Shown: one piece after another, positions 24,516 through 33,964 of the stretch | Layout of the letters: the number at the start of each line of letters is the position of its first letter | Numbering within the stretch: position 1 is the stretch's first letter | Source of the DNA: Thioclava electrotropha | GTDB taxonomy: Bacteria > Pseudomonadota > Alphaproteobacteria > Rhodobacterales > Rhodobacteraceae | Direction of reading: 5' to 3' | Length of the DNA: 64,000 bases | Assembly (NCBI RefSeq): GCF_002085925.2 | Contig: NZ_CP053562.1 | Span: 3,609,501-3,673,500, forward strand | The notes under the pieces: generated by a model | The model's input: only the letters and a program-made list of their open reading frames with translations | Databases searched by the model: none | What the model was told of the DNA's origin: nothing | Made by a program: the position numbers and the translations under genes

Positions 24516-26585
24516 ATGCGCAGCCGCGCCACCTTGTTGACGATCGCCGCCTTTGTCCTCGCACTCGTCGTCTCCGCAGTCATTGCGGGCGGCGCTGCGA
24601 CCGTTGTCGAGAAATCCACGAAACAAGAAGTGCGCGTCGCGATGGAGGCGCAGGGCTACGGCTGGATGCGGATCCATACCGACGGGCTGCAGGTGATCCT
24701 CTCCGGCACCGCCCCAACCGAGGCCGAACGCTTCCGCGCCGTCTCCGAGGTCGACAAATACGTCGACAGCTCGCGGGTCGTCGACAATACCGACACGCAG
24801 ATCACCAAGCCGATCACGCCCCCCGCCTTCTCGCTGGAGATGCTGCGCAACGAGAACGGCATCTCGCTGATCGGGCTGGTGCCCTCTTCGGTCGACCGCG
24901 ATGCGATCGTCGAGAAGCTCTCGAAAGTCGCGGGCGAGGATGGCGTCACCGACATGCTGGAGAGCGCCGATTACCCGGTGCCCGGCGGCTGGGACGAAGC
25001 GATGCAATTCGCGATGACCACGATCGAGACGCTGCCGCGCTCTAAGATTTCGGTCACCGCCGGCAAGGTCTCGGTGCAGGCGATCACCGACAGCCCCTCC
25101 GAGAAAGGCCGGGTGGAGACGTCGCTCGCACGCCGCCGCCCCACCGATCTCAAGCTCAGCTTCGACATCTCCGCGCCGCGCCCCGTGATCACCCCCTTCA
25201 CCCTGCGCTTCCTCATCGACGAGGAGGAAGGCCCGCATTTCGACGCCTGCTCCGCCGATAACGAGCGCGCGCGCGACCGCATCCTGACTGCCGCCCGGGC
25301 GACAGGCGCGAAAGGCACGCTGACCTGCACCATCGGCATGGGCACCCCGTCGCCCGATTGGTCCAAGGCCGCGCAGATGGCGATCAAGGCGGTCGGCGAT
25401 CTCGGCGCAGGCTCGGTGACCTTCTCGGATGCCGATATCGCACTCGATGCCCCCTCGACCGTCGATCAGCAGAAATTCGACGATGTCGTGGGCGAGCTGG
25501 AATCGAACCTGCCTGGAGTGTTCTCGCTCAAGGCCAAGCGCGAACCGGCCCCCGATGCGAAAGCCGCCGAGGCCAGCTTCACCGCGACCCGCGATGGCGA
25601 CGGCCATGTCGAGCTCAAGGGCCGCGTGACCGATGCGCGCGAACGCCAGACCATCGAAAGCTACGCCCGCGCCAAGCTCGGCCATGACAATGTCCATGGC
25701 GCGACCCGCGTCGACAAAGAGCTTCCCGCCGGTTGGCCGGTGCGCACGCTGGCCGCGCTCGATGCGCTGTCGGTGCTCCATGACGGCAAGGTCACGGTCA
25801 CCCGCGACGGGATCTCGGTCAGCGGCATCTCGGGCGATCCGCAGGCTTCCGACACGATCTCGCGCATCCTGACCAGCCAGCTTGGCGAAGACGCGCAGAT
25901 CGACCTGAGCGTGAAATACGATAAGCGCCTCGATGAGCAGCTGGCCCTGCCGACCGGCAAGGAATGCGTCGCGCGCCTCAATGAGACGCTGCAGAAGAAG
26001 AAGGTCGATTTCGATCCGGGTTCGGCGCAGGTCGCCTCGGAAAGCCTGGACGCGCTCGACGCTTTGGCGAAATCGATGAAGAACTGCACGGACTTCAAGA
26101 TGGAAGTCGCCGGCTACACCGACAATCAGGGCCGCGAAGAAATGAACCTGCAGCTGTCTCAACAACGGGCGCAGGCGGTGATCCGCGGGCTTCTGGACCG
26201 TGGCGTGCTGATCGGCAATCTCGAAGCGAAGGGCTATGGCGAAGCGCAACCGATCGCCTCGAACGACACCGAAGCAGGCCGCGAGAAGAACCGCCGGATC
26301 GAATTCGTCCTGCTGGACGAGGCGCCGGTGGGCGACGATGCACTGCCCGATGCCACCGCAGATGCAACGGGCGCCGCAGAAGACGGCGAGCCGCATTGGA
26401 ACGGCGCCGTGACCGACGACGGCGCGCCCGCCACCGAGGACGGCGCGCAAAGCGAAAACGGCGATGGGGACACCGCCGCAGAACCGGGGGAAAACACCCC
26501 GCAAGAAGAAGAAATTCCGGTCGAGACGCCCGGCGATCAAACGCCGCGCCCGCAATCCCGGCCGGAGGACCTGTCGAAGGGCTGA
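24516..26585 (+). CDS. OmpA-family protein with repeated BON-like domains and acidic tail
   Basis: A 689-residue envelope protein. An N-terminal hydrophobic segment (about 7-28) acts as signal or anchor. Residues about 45-480 hold several BON-like repeats (ILSGTAPTEAERFRAV, SLIGLVPSSVDRDAIV, ELKGRVTDARERQTI, SVSGISGDPQASDTI). An OmpA peptidoglycan-binding domain spans about 485-602 (VDFDPGSAQVA, GYTDNQG, LSQQRAQAV, NRRIEF). Residues 604-689 are an acidic Ala/Glu/Asp/Pro-rich tail. It probably links the envelope to peptidoglycan. The BON number is my estimate by eye. ATG 24516 has GGGGGAGG about 11 nt away. A coiled-coil membrane protein follows 11 bp downstream. Confidence 0.85.
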   Translation: MRSRATLLTIAAFVLALVVSAVIAGGAATVVEKSTKQEVRVAMEAQGYGWMRIHTDGLQVILSGTAPTEAERFRAVSEVDKYVDSSRVVDNTDTQITKPITPPAFSLEMLRNENGISLIGLVPSSVDRDAIVEKLSKVAGEDGVTDMLESADYPVPGGWDEAMQFAMTTIETLPRSKISVTAGKVSVQAITDSPSEKGRVETSLARRRPTDLKLSFDISAPRPVITPFTLRFLIDEEEGPHFDACSADNERARDRILTAARATGAKGTLTCTIGMGTPSPDWSKAAQMAIKAVGDLGAGSVTFSDADIALDAPSTVDQQKFDDVVGELESNLPGVFSLKAKREPAPDAKAAEASFTATRDGDGHVELKGRVTDARERQTIESYARAKLGHDNVHGATRVDKELPAGWPVRTLAALDALSVLHDGKVTVTRDGISVSGISGDPQASDTISRILTSQLGEDAQIDLSVKYDKRLDEQLALPTGKECVARLNETLQKKKVDFDPGSAQVASESLDALDALAKSMKNCTDFKMEVAGYTDNQGREEMNLQLSQQRAQAVIRGLLDRGVLIGNLEAKGYGEAQPIASNDTEAGREKNRRIEFVLLDEAPVGDDALPDATADATGAAEDGEPHWNGAVTDDGAPATEDGAQSENGDGDTAAEPGENTPQEEEIPVETPGDQTPRPQSRPEDLSKG

Positions 26586-26596
26586 AGGGACGTCAA

Positions 26597-26923
26597 ATGA
26601 ACAGAACAGAATTCATCATCGCCACAGCGATCATCCTTTTCGTGGCTTTCGCGCTCGGCTGGTTCGCGAGCTGGTTGATCCACCGCCTCACCCGCGTGAG
26701 CCAAGCCGATATGGGCGAACTGGAACAGATGGCGCAGGCGTTGCATGAAGCCGAAGAGACCCGCGATCAGGCGCTCGTCTATGTCGAGCAGCGCGAGGCG
26801 GAACTGGCCAATCAGCTCAGCCAGACCGAGGCGGAACTGCGCGCGGCGATGGATGGTCTGCGCGACGCGCGCCACGAGGCCGAGGAACTGCGCGCCTATA
26901 TCGAGCGCTCGAAAGAGGCCTGA
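26597..26923 (+). CDS. Membrane-anchored coiled-coil protein
   Basis: A 108-residue protein: one N-terminal membrane helix (about 6-28, IIATAIILFVAFALGWFASWLI) followed by a long heptad-patterned coiled coil (35-105, rich in Glu, Ala, Gln and Arg). ATG 26597 lies 11 bp after the OmpA/BON gene with GAAGGGA as ribosome binding site, so the two are probably co-transcribed and may act together in the envelope. No named family is recognised. Confidence 0.8.
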   Translation: MNRTEFIIATAIILFVAFALGWFASWLIHRLTRVSQADMGELEQMAQALHEAEETRDQALVYVEQREAELANQLSQTEAELRAAMDGLRDARHEAEELRAYIERSKEA

Positions 26924-27119
26924 GCCGTCGCACAGCCGCGCTCACCGAGGGCGCGGCATCGTGGCCACGCCCGGCGAAACTCGGACATCTCGCGCTTTGG
27001 CCCGCCTGTCGAAAGTGGTATCGCCCTCTCTGTCCGCCATGCGCGGCAATCCTGCCATCCAATAGGTGCGCCATGCTCCAGACCCTTCCCGTGATGCGCG
27101 TCCCCACAGGCACGCCCGC

Positions 27120-28595
27120 ATGAGCGCCGACCCGATGCCCCGAGCCGCAGGCCGCGCCCTTCCCGATGCGATCTGGCCCCTGAGCATCGTCGCCTATTTC
27201 GTCCTCCAGACCCTCTACCGCACCGCCTTGGGCGGCGCGCTCGGGCTCGACGATGCGCAGATGATCTTCGATGCGCGCAGCTTCGCGTGGGGCTACGGCC
27301 CGCAACTGCCGCTCTTCGCATGGCTGCAACATCTGGTCTTCATGGTGACCGGGCCGACGATGTTCGGCCTCGCGCTTTTGAAAAACACCCTGCTCTGCGG
27401 CACCGTCCTGACCTGCTACGGGCTGATGCGCACGCGGCTCGATCCGCGGCGGGCATGGGTCGCGACGCTGGGCCTCATGCTGCTGCCGCAGATCGCATGG
27501 GAGAGCCAGCGCGCCCTGACCCATTCGGTGCTTGCGACCTTTTCGGCGGCGTTATGCTTCGCGACGATCTGGTGGATCGCGCGCCGCCCCAGCCTCGCGG
27601 GCTTCGTGACGCTCGGACTGGTGCTGGGCTTGGGGCTGCTGTCGAAATACAACTTTGTGCTGCTGCCGATCTCGACGACCCTCGCGCTGATCGGCTTTCC
27701 GGAGCTCCGTGCGTCCTTCCGCGACCGTCGCCTGTTCCTGTCCCTGCTGATCGCCGCCGCCATCGCGCTGCCGCCCTATGTCTGGATCCTGAACCATCCC
27801 GAGATCGCCTTCGCCTCGGCAAAGAAATTCGACGCCGCCGAAGACGTCTCACTGGGCGCGCGGCTTGTCGGTCCGGTTCTTGCAACCGGTCAGGGTGTTC
27901 TGAATTTCCTCGCTTTGCCGCTGCTGGTCGGCGGGCTGCTCTACTGGCGCTACCGGGAGAGAAAACCCGAAGCGCCGCAACCGCTGCTGCGGCTGATGCT
28001 GTGGGTGATAGTGATCGGCCTCGTGCTACTGCTGATCGGCGCGCTTGCGGTCGGGGCGGGGCAGATCAAGGATCGCTGGCTGCAACCGCTGCTGTTCCTC
28101 GCAGGCCCCGCGGTTGGCCTTTGGCTTCTGCCCCGGCTCAGCGCGACCGGGCTGCGGCGGCTGCAGCAGGTCTACGCGGTGCTGCTCGTGCTGGTGATGA
28201 TCGCGCTGCCGATCCATTTCTTCCAGGGCAAGAGCCGCAATGCCGCCCCTTTCGAGACGCTGGTGCCGCAACTGGTGGCCGCCGTTGGCGCGGATGCGAC
28301 CCTGATCGCGCCGCAATGGGAGGGCGCAAATATCCTCTATCGCGCGCCCCGGATGACGGTTCTGAATGCCAGTTCGGGCCTTGCGAAACCTCTGCCCGAC
28401 GGCCCGGCCTTCGTGATCTGGGACGGCACGAATGCGGCAACCGGCGCGGGCCTTCTGCGCGCGACTTACCCCGATTATCCCGACTGGACGACCGGCGAAG
28501 TGCAGCAGCTCGCGGCCCCCTACCCCTTCGCGGACGGGAAAACCTTCACCCTCTCCTTCGCGCCGGTCGTGAAGCCCGGCGATCAGCCTCGCTGA
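27120..28595 (+). CDS. GT39-type (PMT/ArnT-like) membrane glycosyltransferase
   Basis: A 491-residue polytopic protein with about ten to twelve hydrophobic segments. The first periplasmic loop carries the acidic pair GLDDAQMIFDARSFAWGYGPQLPLFAWLQH, as in GT39/GT83 enzymes that move sugars from a lipid phosphate carrier to envelope acceptors. A later loop has LGLGLLSKYNFVLLPIS, also typical. Donor and acceptor are unknown. ATG 27120 is preferred over GTG 27066; neither has a good ribosome binding site, so the start is uncertain. Its 3' end overlaps fdsD by 13 bp, tail to tail. The 196-bp gap before it holds nothing I recognise. Confidence 0.85.
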   Translation: MSADPMPRAAGRALPDAIWPLSIVAYFVLQTLYRTALGGALGLDDAQMIFDARSFAWGYGPQLPLFAWLQHLVFMVTGPTMFGLALLKNTLLCGTVLTCYGLMRTRLDPRRAWVATLGLMLLPQIAWESQRALTHSVLATFSAALCFATIWWIARRPSLAGFVTLGLVLGLGLLSKYNFVLLPISTTLALIGFPELRASFRDRRLFLSLLIAAAIALPPYVWILNHPEIAFASAKKFDAAEDVSLGARLVGPVLATGQGVLNFLALPLLVGGLLYWRYRERKPEAPQPLLRLMLWVIVIGLVLLLIGALAVGAGQIKDRWLQPLLFLAGPAVGLWLLPRLSATGLRRLQQVYAVLLVLVMIALPIHFFQGKSRNAAPFETLVPQLVAAVGADATLIAPQWEGANILYRAPRMTVLNASSGLAKPLPDGPAFVIWDGTNAATGAGLLRATYPDYPDWTTGEVQQLAAPYPFADGKTFTLSFAPVVKPGDQPR

Positions 28596-28795
28596 GGGGC
28601 GCGGATCTCCGGCAGGGCCGCCTTCACCAGCGGATGCAGCTCCAGCTTGTCGGCCGCCGCGAGGAACGTGTCGCGCATCGTGGGCGCCCAATTGGCATTG
28701 ATGTGATCGGCGACGGCATGCGCCTGATCGCCGGGCTGGCTCTCGAAGAACTGTGCAATCTGATTGGCCATCCCGGCGAGTTTCTCAGGCTTCAT
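28583..28795 (-). CDS. fdsD: Formate dehydrogenase delta subunit
   Basis: A 70-residue protein typical of the last gene of fds operons. The sequence pattern (KLAGMANQIAQFF, then HINANWAPTMRDTFLA, then LVKAALPEIR) is that of FdsD, needed for assembly or activity of the soluble NAD-linked enzyme. Its ATG overlaps the fdhD stop by 4 bp. Helical, no cofactor motif. Confidence 0.93.
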   Translation of the reverse strand: MKPEKLAGMANQIAQFFESQPGDQAHAVADHINANWAPTMRDTFLAAADKLELHPLVKAALPEIRAPQRG

Positions 28796-29562
28796 GCGGT
28801 GGCCTCCTGCGGCGCGGTGTAAAGCGCGAGGCCCCGGCCTGCGCGCGCGATAACGGTAAGGCCCGCGTCCCGTGCCTCACTCACCGCAAGCGCGGTCGGG
28901 GCGGAGGGGCCGACGATCACCGGGATACGTAGCGTCGCCACTTTCTGGATCAGATCGACCGAGAGCCGCGAGGTCATCACCAGCGCGCCGCTCGCCGGGT
29001 CTATCCCGCCCCGGATCAGCGCCCCGATCAGCTTGTCGAGCGCGTTGTGCCGCCCGACATCCTCGCGCGTCAGCACGATCCCCTTGCCCGGCTGCCAGAA
29101 ACTCGACGCATGGGCGGCGCGGGTTTCGTCCTGCAGCGGCTGGTGGTCGCGCAGGGTCTCGAGCGCCTCCGTGGCCTGCTCGGGCGTCATGGTGAAACGC
29201 GGCGGTGCGACCGGCGGAAGCTTGCGCCGCGCCTCTTCCAACTGCTCGATCCCGCAGAGCCCGCAGCCCACCGGCCCCATCGTGGCGCGGCGGCGTTCGG
29301 CAAAGCGCGCGCCCGCAGGCGCTGCCAGCCAGTTGCGCGCCTCGATCCCGGCCTCGGTCACTTCCAGCTCCTGCCGGGTGATCTCGGACGCGTCCGCGAT
29401 CAGCCCTTCGGAGAGCGCGAAGCCCAGTGCGAACTCCTCCAGATCGGCGGGACTGGCCATCATCACCGCCTGCGTCACCCCGTCGAAGGACAGCGCGACC
29501 GGCACTTCCTCGGCGAGCCGCTGCACCGCGCCGCTGGGCATGGGCCAATCCGTCGCTGTCAT
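28792..29562 (-). CDS. fdhD: Formate dehydrogenase accessory sulfurtransferase
   Basis: Transfers sulfur from a cysteine desulfurase to the molybdenum cofactor before it is inserted into the catalytic subunit; called fdsC in Rhodobacter capsulatus. It has 256 residues, with C100 and C103 in the GCGLCG loop that carries the persulfide, and conserved ALGFALSEGLI and DVGRHNALDKLIG segments. The ATG overlaps the fdsA stop by 4 bp and the stop overlaps the fdsD start by 4 bp, so it is made together with its client enzyme. Confidence 0.95.
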   Translation of the reverse strand: MTATDWPMPSGAVQRLAEEVPVALSFDGVTQAVMMASPADLEEFALGFALSEGLIADASEITRQELEVTEAGIEARNWLAAPAGARFAERRRATMGPVGCGLCGIEQLEEARRKLPPVAPPRFTMTPEQATEALETLRDHQPLQDETRAAHASSFWQPGKGIVLTREDVGRHNALDKLIGALIRGGIDPASGALVMTSRLSVDLIQKVATLRIPVIVGPSAPTALAVSEARDAGLTVIARAGRGLALYTAPQEATA

Positions 29563-32444
29563 TCAGCCGCCTCGACGCGCCGGGTCAGCTTGGTCTGTGC
29601 TGTGTAAAGCTCCTGCCAGTCCGAGGGCCCGTTCGAGAGCCCCACCTGCACCGCCGTCACCTTGTATTCCGGGCAGTTCGTCGCCCAGTCGGAATTGTCG
29701 GTGGTGACCACATTGGCCTGCGTGTCGGGGTGGTGGAAGGTCGTGTAGACGACGCCGGGCGAGACCCGATCCGTGATCGTCGCGCGCAAGGACGTCTCGC
29801 CCGCACGGCTCGCCAGACGCACCCAATCGCCGTCGCGAATACCGCGCGTCTCCGCGTCATGGGGGTGGATTTCGAGCCGGTCCTCGGCGTGCCAGACAGA
29901 GTTCTCGGTCCGTCGCGTCTGCGCACCCACGTTATATTGCGACAGGATGCGCCCGGTCGTCAGCAGCAGCGGGAAACGCGGCCCGGTGCGTTCCTCGGTC
30001 GCGACATAGGCGGTGCGGATGAAACGCCCCGCGCCACGCACGAAGCCATCCTCATGCATCACCGGCGAGCCTTGCGGATGCGCATCGTTGCAGGGCCACT
30101 GCACCGAGCCCATCTGGTCAATCAGATCGTAGGTGACGCCCGCGAAGGCCGGGGTCGTACGCGCGATCTCGTCCATGATCTCGGAGGGGTGGGTGTAGCT
30201 CCACCCCGCGCCCAGCGCGTTGGCCAGCGCCTGCGTCGCCTCCCAATCGGCCAGCCCCGCTTTCGGCGCCATGACCTTGCGCACCGGATTGATGCGGCGC
30301 TCGGCATTGGTGAAGGTCCCGTCCTTCTCGAGGAAGGTCGAGCCCGGCAGGAAGACATGGGCGTAGCGCGCGGTCTCGTTCAGGAACAGGTCATGCACGA
30401 TCACACACTCCATCGCCGCCAGACCAGCGGCCACGTGATGGGTATCGGGATCGGATTGCAGGATGTCTTCGCCCTGAATGTAGATCGCCTTGAAATCCCC
30501 CGCGACGGCCGCGTCGAGCATGTTCGGAATGCGCAGCCCCGGCTCGGGGTCGAGCGTGACGCCCCATTCCACCTCGAACCCGTGGCGCGCGGTATCGTCC
30601 GACACATGGCGGTAGCCCGGCAATTCATGCGGGAACGAGCCCATATCGCAGGAGCCCTGCACGTTGTTCTGCCCGCGCAGCGGGTTCACGCCCACACCGG
30701 GCCGCCCGATATTGCCGGTCATCATCGCGAGGTTGGCAATCGCAATCACGGTGGTCGAGCCCTGGCTATGCTCGGTCACGCCCAGCCCGTAATAGATCGC
30801 CCCGTTGGGCGCGGCGGCATAGGTGCGCGCGGCTTGGCGCAGCGCCTCGGCCGGCACGCCGGTCAGCTCTTCGACGGCTTCCGGCGAATGGGCCGGATCG
30901 GCGGCGAATTCGGCATAATCCGACCATTCGTCCCAATCGCAGCGCTCGCGGATGAAGGCCTCGTCGAACAGCCCTTCCGTCACGATCACATGCGCCATCG
31001 CGGTCAGCACCGCGACATTGGTGCCCGGACGCAGCGGCAGGTGATGCCCCTCGCCCATATGTGGGGTCTCCAGCAGGTCAATCCGGCGCGGGTCGACCAC
31101 GATCAGCTTCGCCCCCTGCCGCAGCCGCTTGCGCAGCCGCGAGCCGAAGACCGGGTGGCCGTCGGTCGGGTTCGCCCCGATCACCACGGCGCAATCCACC
31201 TGCTCGACGGAGTCGAAATCCTGCGTCCCAGCCGAGGTCCCGAAGGTCTGCTTCAGCCCGTAGCCCGTGGGCGAATGGCAGACGCGGGCGCAAGTGTCGG
31301 TGTTGTTCGTGCCCATCACCGCGCGGGCAAGTTTCTGCACGAGGAAGGTTTCCTCATTGGTGCAGCGCGAGGAGGTGATGACACCGACGCTGTCCTTGCC
31401 GTGCTTGGCCTGCGCACGCTTGATGCCGTTCGCGGCAAACTCCAGCGCCTCTTCCCACGACACTTCGCGCCACGCATCGGTGATGCTGTCGCGGATCATC
31501 GGGTTCAGAATGCGGTCGCCGTGATTCGCATAGCCCCAGGCGAAGCGACCCTTCACGCAGCTATGGCCGCGGTTCGCCTTGCCCTCTTTCCACGGCACCA
31601 TTCGGACGAGTTGGTCGCCGCGCATCTGGGCCTCGAAAGAGCAGCCCACGCCGCAATAGGCGCACGTCGTGACCACCGAACGCTCCGGCACGCCGATCTC
31701 GTCGACGGTCTTTTCCTGCAGGGTCGCAGTCGGGCAGGCCTGGACGCAGGCGCCGCAGCTGACGCAATCGGAGTTCAGGAAATCCTCCGTCCCGGTCGAG
31801 ATGCGGGCGTCGAAGCCGCGCCCGTCCACGGTCAGCGCGAAAGTGCCCTGCACCTCTTCGCAGGCGCGCACGCAGCGCATGCAGACGATGCATTTCGACG
31901 GGTCGTAGAAGAAATACGGATTGGAATCGTCGCGCGGGATGTAGAGCGGATTGGCTCCCTCCGCCGCGCGCGTCTCGACATGGTTCTCGCCCGGCGCATA
32001 GCGCACGTCGCGCAGGCCCACGGCCCCTGCCATGTCCTGCAATTCGCAATCGCCATTGGCCGCGCAGGTCAGGCAATCCAGCGGGTGATCGGAGATATAG
32101 AGCTCCATCACCCCGCGCCGCAGCCGCGCAAGCTGATCGGTCTGGGTCTTCACGACCATGCCCTCTCGCACCGGGGTCGTGCAGGACGCAGGCGTGCCGC
32201 GCATCCCTTCGATCTCGACCACACACAGGCGGCACGAGCCGTAGGCATCCAGCATATCGGTCGCACACAGCTTCGGCACGGTGATCCCGGCCTCGGCGGC
32301 GGCGCGCATCACGGAGGTGCCCTCGGGCACGCTCACATCCATGCCGTCAATCACCAGCGTCACGGGCGGGCCCGATTTTTCAGGCGTGCCCATGTCGGAG
32401 AGTTTCGGCCCGTGCACTCCGTCGGGGATGATGAAATCCTTCAT
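29559..32444 (-). CDS. fdsA: NAD-dependent formate dehydrogenase, molybdenum alpha subunit
   Basis: Catalytic subunit that oxidises formate to CO2 with bis-MGD molybdenum. It has 961 residues. Iron-sulfur ligands in order are: [2Fe-2S] C60, C71, C74, C88; His-ligated [4Fe-4S] H120, C124, C127, C133; two ferredoxin-type clusters at 185-195 (CIVCMRC) and 227-237 (CVSCGAC); and a NapA-like cluster C261, C264, C268, C296. The active-site residue is C389 followed by H390 (ARVCH), a cysteine where some FDHs use selenocysteine. Electrons pass to FdsB/FdsG. ATG 32444 overlaps the fdsB stop (ATGA). Confidence 0.97.
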   Translation of the reverse strand: MKDFIIPDGVHGPKLSDMGTPEKSGPPVTLVIDGMDVSVPEGTSVMRAAAEAGITVPKLCATDMLDAYGSCRLCVVEIEGMRGTPASCTTPVREGMVVKTQTDQLARLRRGVMELYISDHPLDCLTCAANGDCELQDMAGAVGLRDVRYAPGENHVETRAAEGANPLYIPRDDSNPYFFYDPSKCIVCMRCVRACEEVQGTFALTVDGRGFDARISTGTEDFLNSDCVSCGACVQACPTATLQEKTVDEIGVPERSVVTTCAYCGVGCSFEAQMRGDQLVRMVPWKEGKANRGHSCVKGRFAWGYANHGDRILNPMIRDSITDAWREVSWEEALEFAANGIKRAQAKHGKDSVGVITSSRCTNEETFLVQKLARAVMGTNNTDTCARVCHSPTGYGLKQTFGTSAGTQDFDSVEQVDCAVVIGANPTDGHPVFGSRLRKRLRQGAKLIVVDPRRIDLLETPHMGEGHHLPLRPGTNVAVLTAMAHVIVTEGLFDEAFIRERCDWDEWSDYAEFAADPAHSPEAVEELTGVPAEALRQAARTYAAAPNGAIYYGLGVTEHSQGSTTVIAIANLAMMTGNIGRPGVGVNPLRGQNNVQGSCDMGSFPHELPGYRHVSDDTARHGFEVEWGVTLDPEPGLRIPNMLDAAVAGDFKAIYIQGEDILQSDPDTHHVAAGLAAMECVIVHDLFLNETARYAHVFLPGSTFLEKDGTFTNAERRINPVRKVMAPKAGLADWEATQALANALGAGWSYTHPSEIMDEIARTTPAFAGVTYDLIDQMGSVQWPCNDAHPQGSPVMHEDGFVRGAGRFIRTAYVATEERTGPRFPLLLTTGRILSQYNVGAQTRRTENSVWHAEDRLEIHPHDAETRGIRDGDWVRLASRAGETSLRATITDRVSPGVVYTTFHHPDTQANVVTTDNSDWATNCPEYKVTAVQVGLSNGPSDWQELYTAQTKLTRRVEAAE

Positions 32445-33964
32445 TCCGCAGCCTCCTGTGAGAGCGAGAATTCTTGCGGGAAGAGCCGGATCGCCGAGCG
32501 CACCGGGTAAGGCGTGAAGCCCCCCATCGCGCAGAGCGAGCCCTTCTCCATCACTTCGCATAGCTCGTGCAGCAGCTCGATCGCCGCCGGGTCGCCCGCC
32601 GCCACGCGGTCGAGCGTCTCGATGCCGCGCACCGCGCCGATCCGGCAGGGCGTGCATTTCCCGCAGCTCTCGATGGCGCAGAACTCCATCGCGTAGCGGG
32701 CGAGCGCGAGCATGTCGGCGCTGTCGTCATGCACCACGAAGCCGGCATGGCCCACGAGCCCGCCTTGATCTGCAAAGGCCTCGTAGCAGACCGGTAGATC
32801 GAAATCGTCGGGGCCGTGATAAGCGCCCAGCGGCCCGCCGACCTGTACCGCCTTGAACGGACGCCCCGAGGCGGTGCCGCCGCCGATCTCGTTGACCAGC
32901 GTGCCAAGCGACATCCCGAAGCCGGTCTCGAACAGCCCGCCATGTTTGACATTGCCCGCGATCTGGATCGGGATCGTCCCGCGCGAGCGGCCCAGCCCGA
33001 ACTCCGCATAGGCTGCGCCACCATGGACCAGAATCCAAGGCACAGCTGCGAGCGAGAGCACATTGTTCACGACCGTGGGCCTGCCGAACGCGCCTTCCAG
33101 CGCGGGCAACGGCGGCTTGGCGCGAACCATGCCGCGCTTGCCTTCGAGCGAATTGAGAAGCGACGTTTCCTCGCCGCAGATATAGGCGCCCGCGCCGACG
33201 CGAACTTCGAGATCGAAGGCCGGGCCCTGCCCCATCAGGCTGTCGCCGATGATCCCCGCAGCGCGCGCCGCCTTGATCGCCGCGTTCAGCGTACGGATCG
33301 CGTGCGGATATTCCGAGCGGATATAGATGAAGCCCTTGGTCGCGCCGACCGCGAGACCGGCAATCGCCATACCCTCGATCAGGCAGAAGGGATCGCCTTC
33401 CATCAGCATCCGGTCCGCGAAAGAGCCGCTATCGCCCTCATCCGCGTTGCAGACGATGTATTTTTGCGGGGCGTCTGCCCCGGCGACGGTCTTCCACTTG
33501 ATACCCGTCGGGAAGCCCGCACCGCCGCGTCCGCGCAGGCCGGAGGTGGTGACCTCTTCGATGGTCTGCGCGCCGCCCAGTTCCAGCGCGCGTTTGAGAC
33601 CCTGCCAGCCCTCATCCGCCTCGTAATCGGCCAGCGAGAGCGGATCGGTGCGCCCGCAACGCGCGAAGGTCAGACGAGTCTGTTTTGCGAAGAAGGGGAT
33701 CTCCTCGACCGGGCCAAGCGCCTTCGGGTGATCGCCGTCCTCGAACAGCGCGGGCACGTCCTCGGGCGTCATCGGGCCGAAGCCGTGGCGCACACCGTCG
33801 CGCTCGATCTCGACCAGCGGCTCCAGCCAGATCATTCCGCGCGTGCCGTTGCGGACGATCTCGACCTCTTCGCCACGCAGTCCCGCCGCCGACGCGAGAG
33901 CGGCGGCGACCTCATCGGCCCCACAGGCTACGGCGGCGGCATCGCAGGGAACCCAGACCTTCAT
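32441..33964 (-). CDS. fdsB: Formate dehydrogenase beta subunit, NuoF-like diaphorase
   Basis: FMN and NAD-binding subunit that hands electrons from FdsA to NAD. It has 507 residues: N-terminal thioredoxin-like region (about 1-120), then the NuoF-like core with FMN site GRGGAGFPTGIKWK, NADH site VGAGAYICGEETSLLNSLEGKRG, and a C-terminal [4Fe-4S] motif ESCGKCTPCR with a distal cysteine in SLCAMGG. The ATG at 33964 overlaps the fdsG stop by 4 bp. It is homologous to the complex I dehydrogenase module but is soluble. Confidence 0.97.
   Translation of the reverse strand: MKVWVPCDAAAVACGADEVAAALASAAGLRGEEVEIVRNGTRGMIWLEPLVEIERDGVRHGFGPMTPEDVPALFEDGDHPKALGPVEEIPFFAKQTRLTFARCGRTDPLSLADYEADEGWQGLKRALELGGAQTIEEVTTSGLRGRGGAGFPTGIKWKTVAGADAPQKYIVCNADEGDSGSFADRMLMEGDPFCLIEGMAIAGLAVGATKGFIYIRSEYPHAIRTLNAAIKAARAAGIIGDSLMGQGPAFDLEVRVGAGAYICGEETSLLNSLEGKRGMVRAKPPLPALEGAFGRPTVVNNVLSLAAVPWILVHGGAAYAEFGLGRSRGTIPIQIAGNVKHGGLFETGFGMSLGTLVNEIGGGTASGRPFKAVQVGGPLGAYHGPDDFDLPVCYEAFADQGGLVGHAGFVVHDDSADMLALARYAMEFCAIESCGKCTPCRIGAVRGIETLDRVAAGDPAAIELLHELCEVMEKGSLCAMGGFTPYPVRSAIRLFPQEFSLSQEAAE

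Noticed and set aside
24396..26555. A 719-residue frame antisense to the OmpA/BON gene
   Set aside because: The sense strand has signal, BON and OmpA motifs; the antisense product has none.
29427..32510. A 1027-residue plus-strand frame opposite fdsA
   Set aside because: Antisense of a gene with full iron-sulfur and molybdenum motifs; composition is His/Arg-rich and no domain is recognisable.
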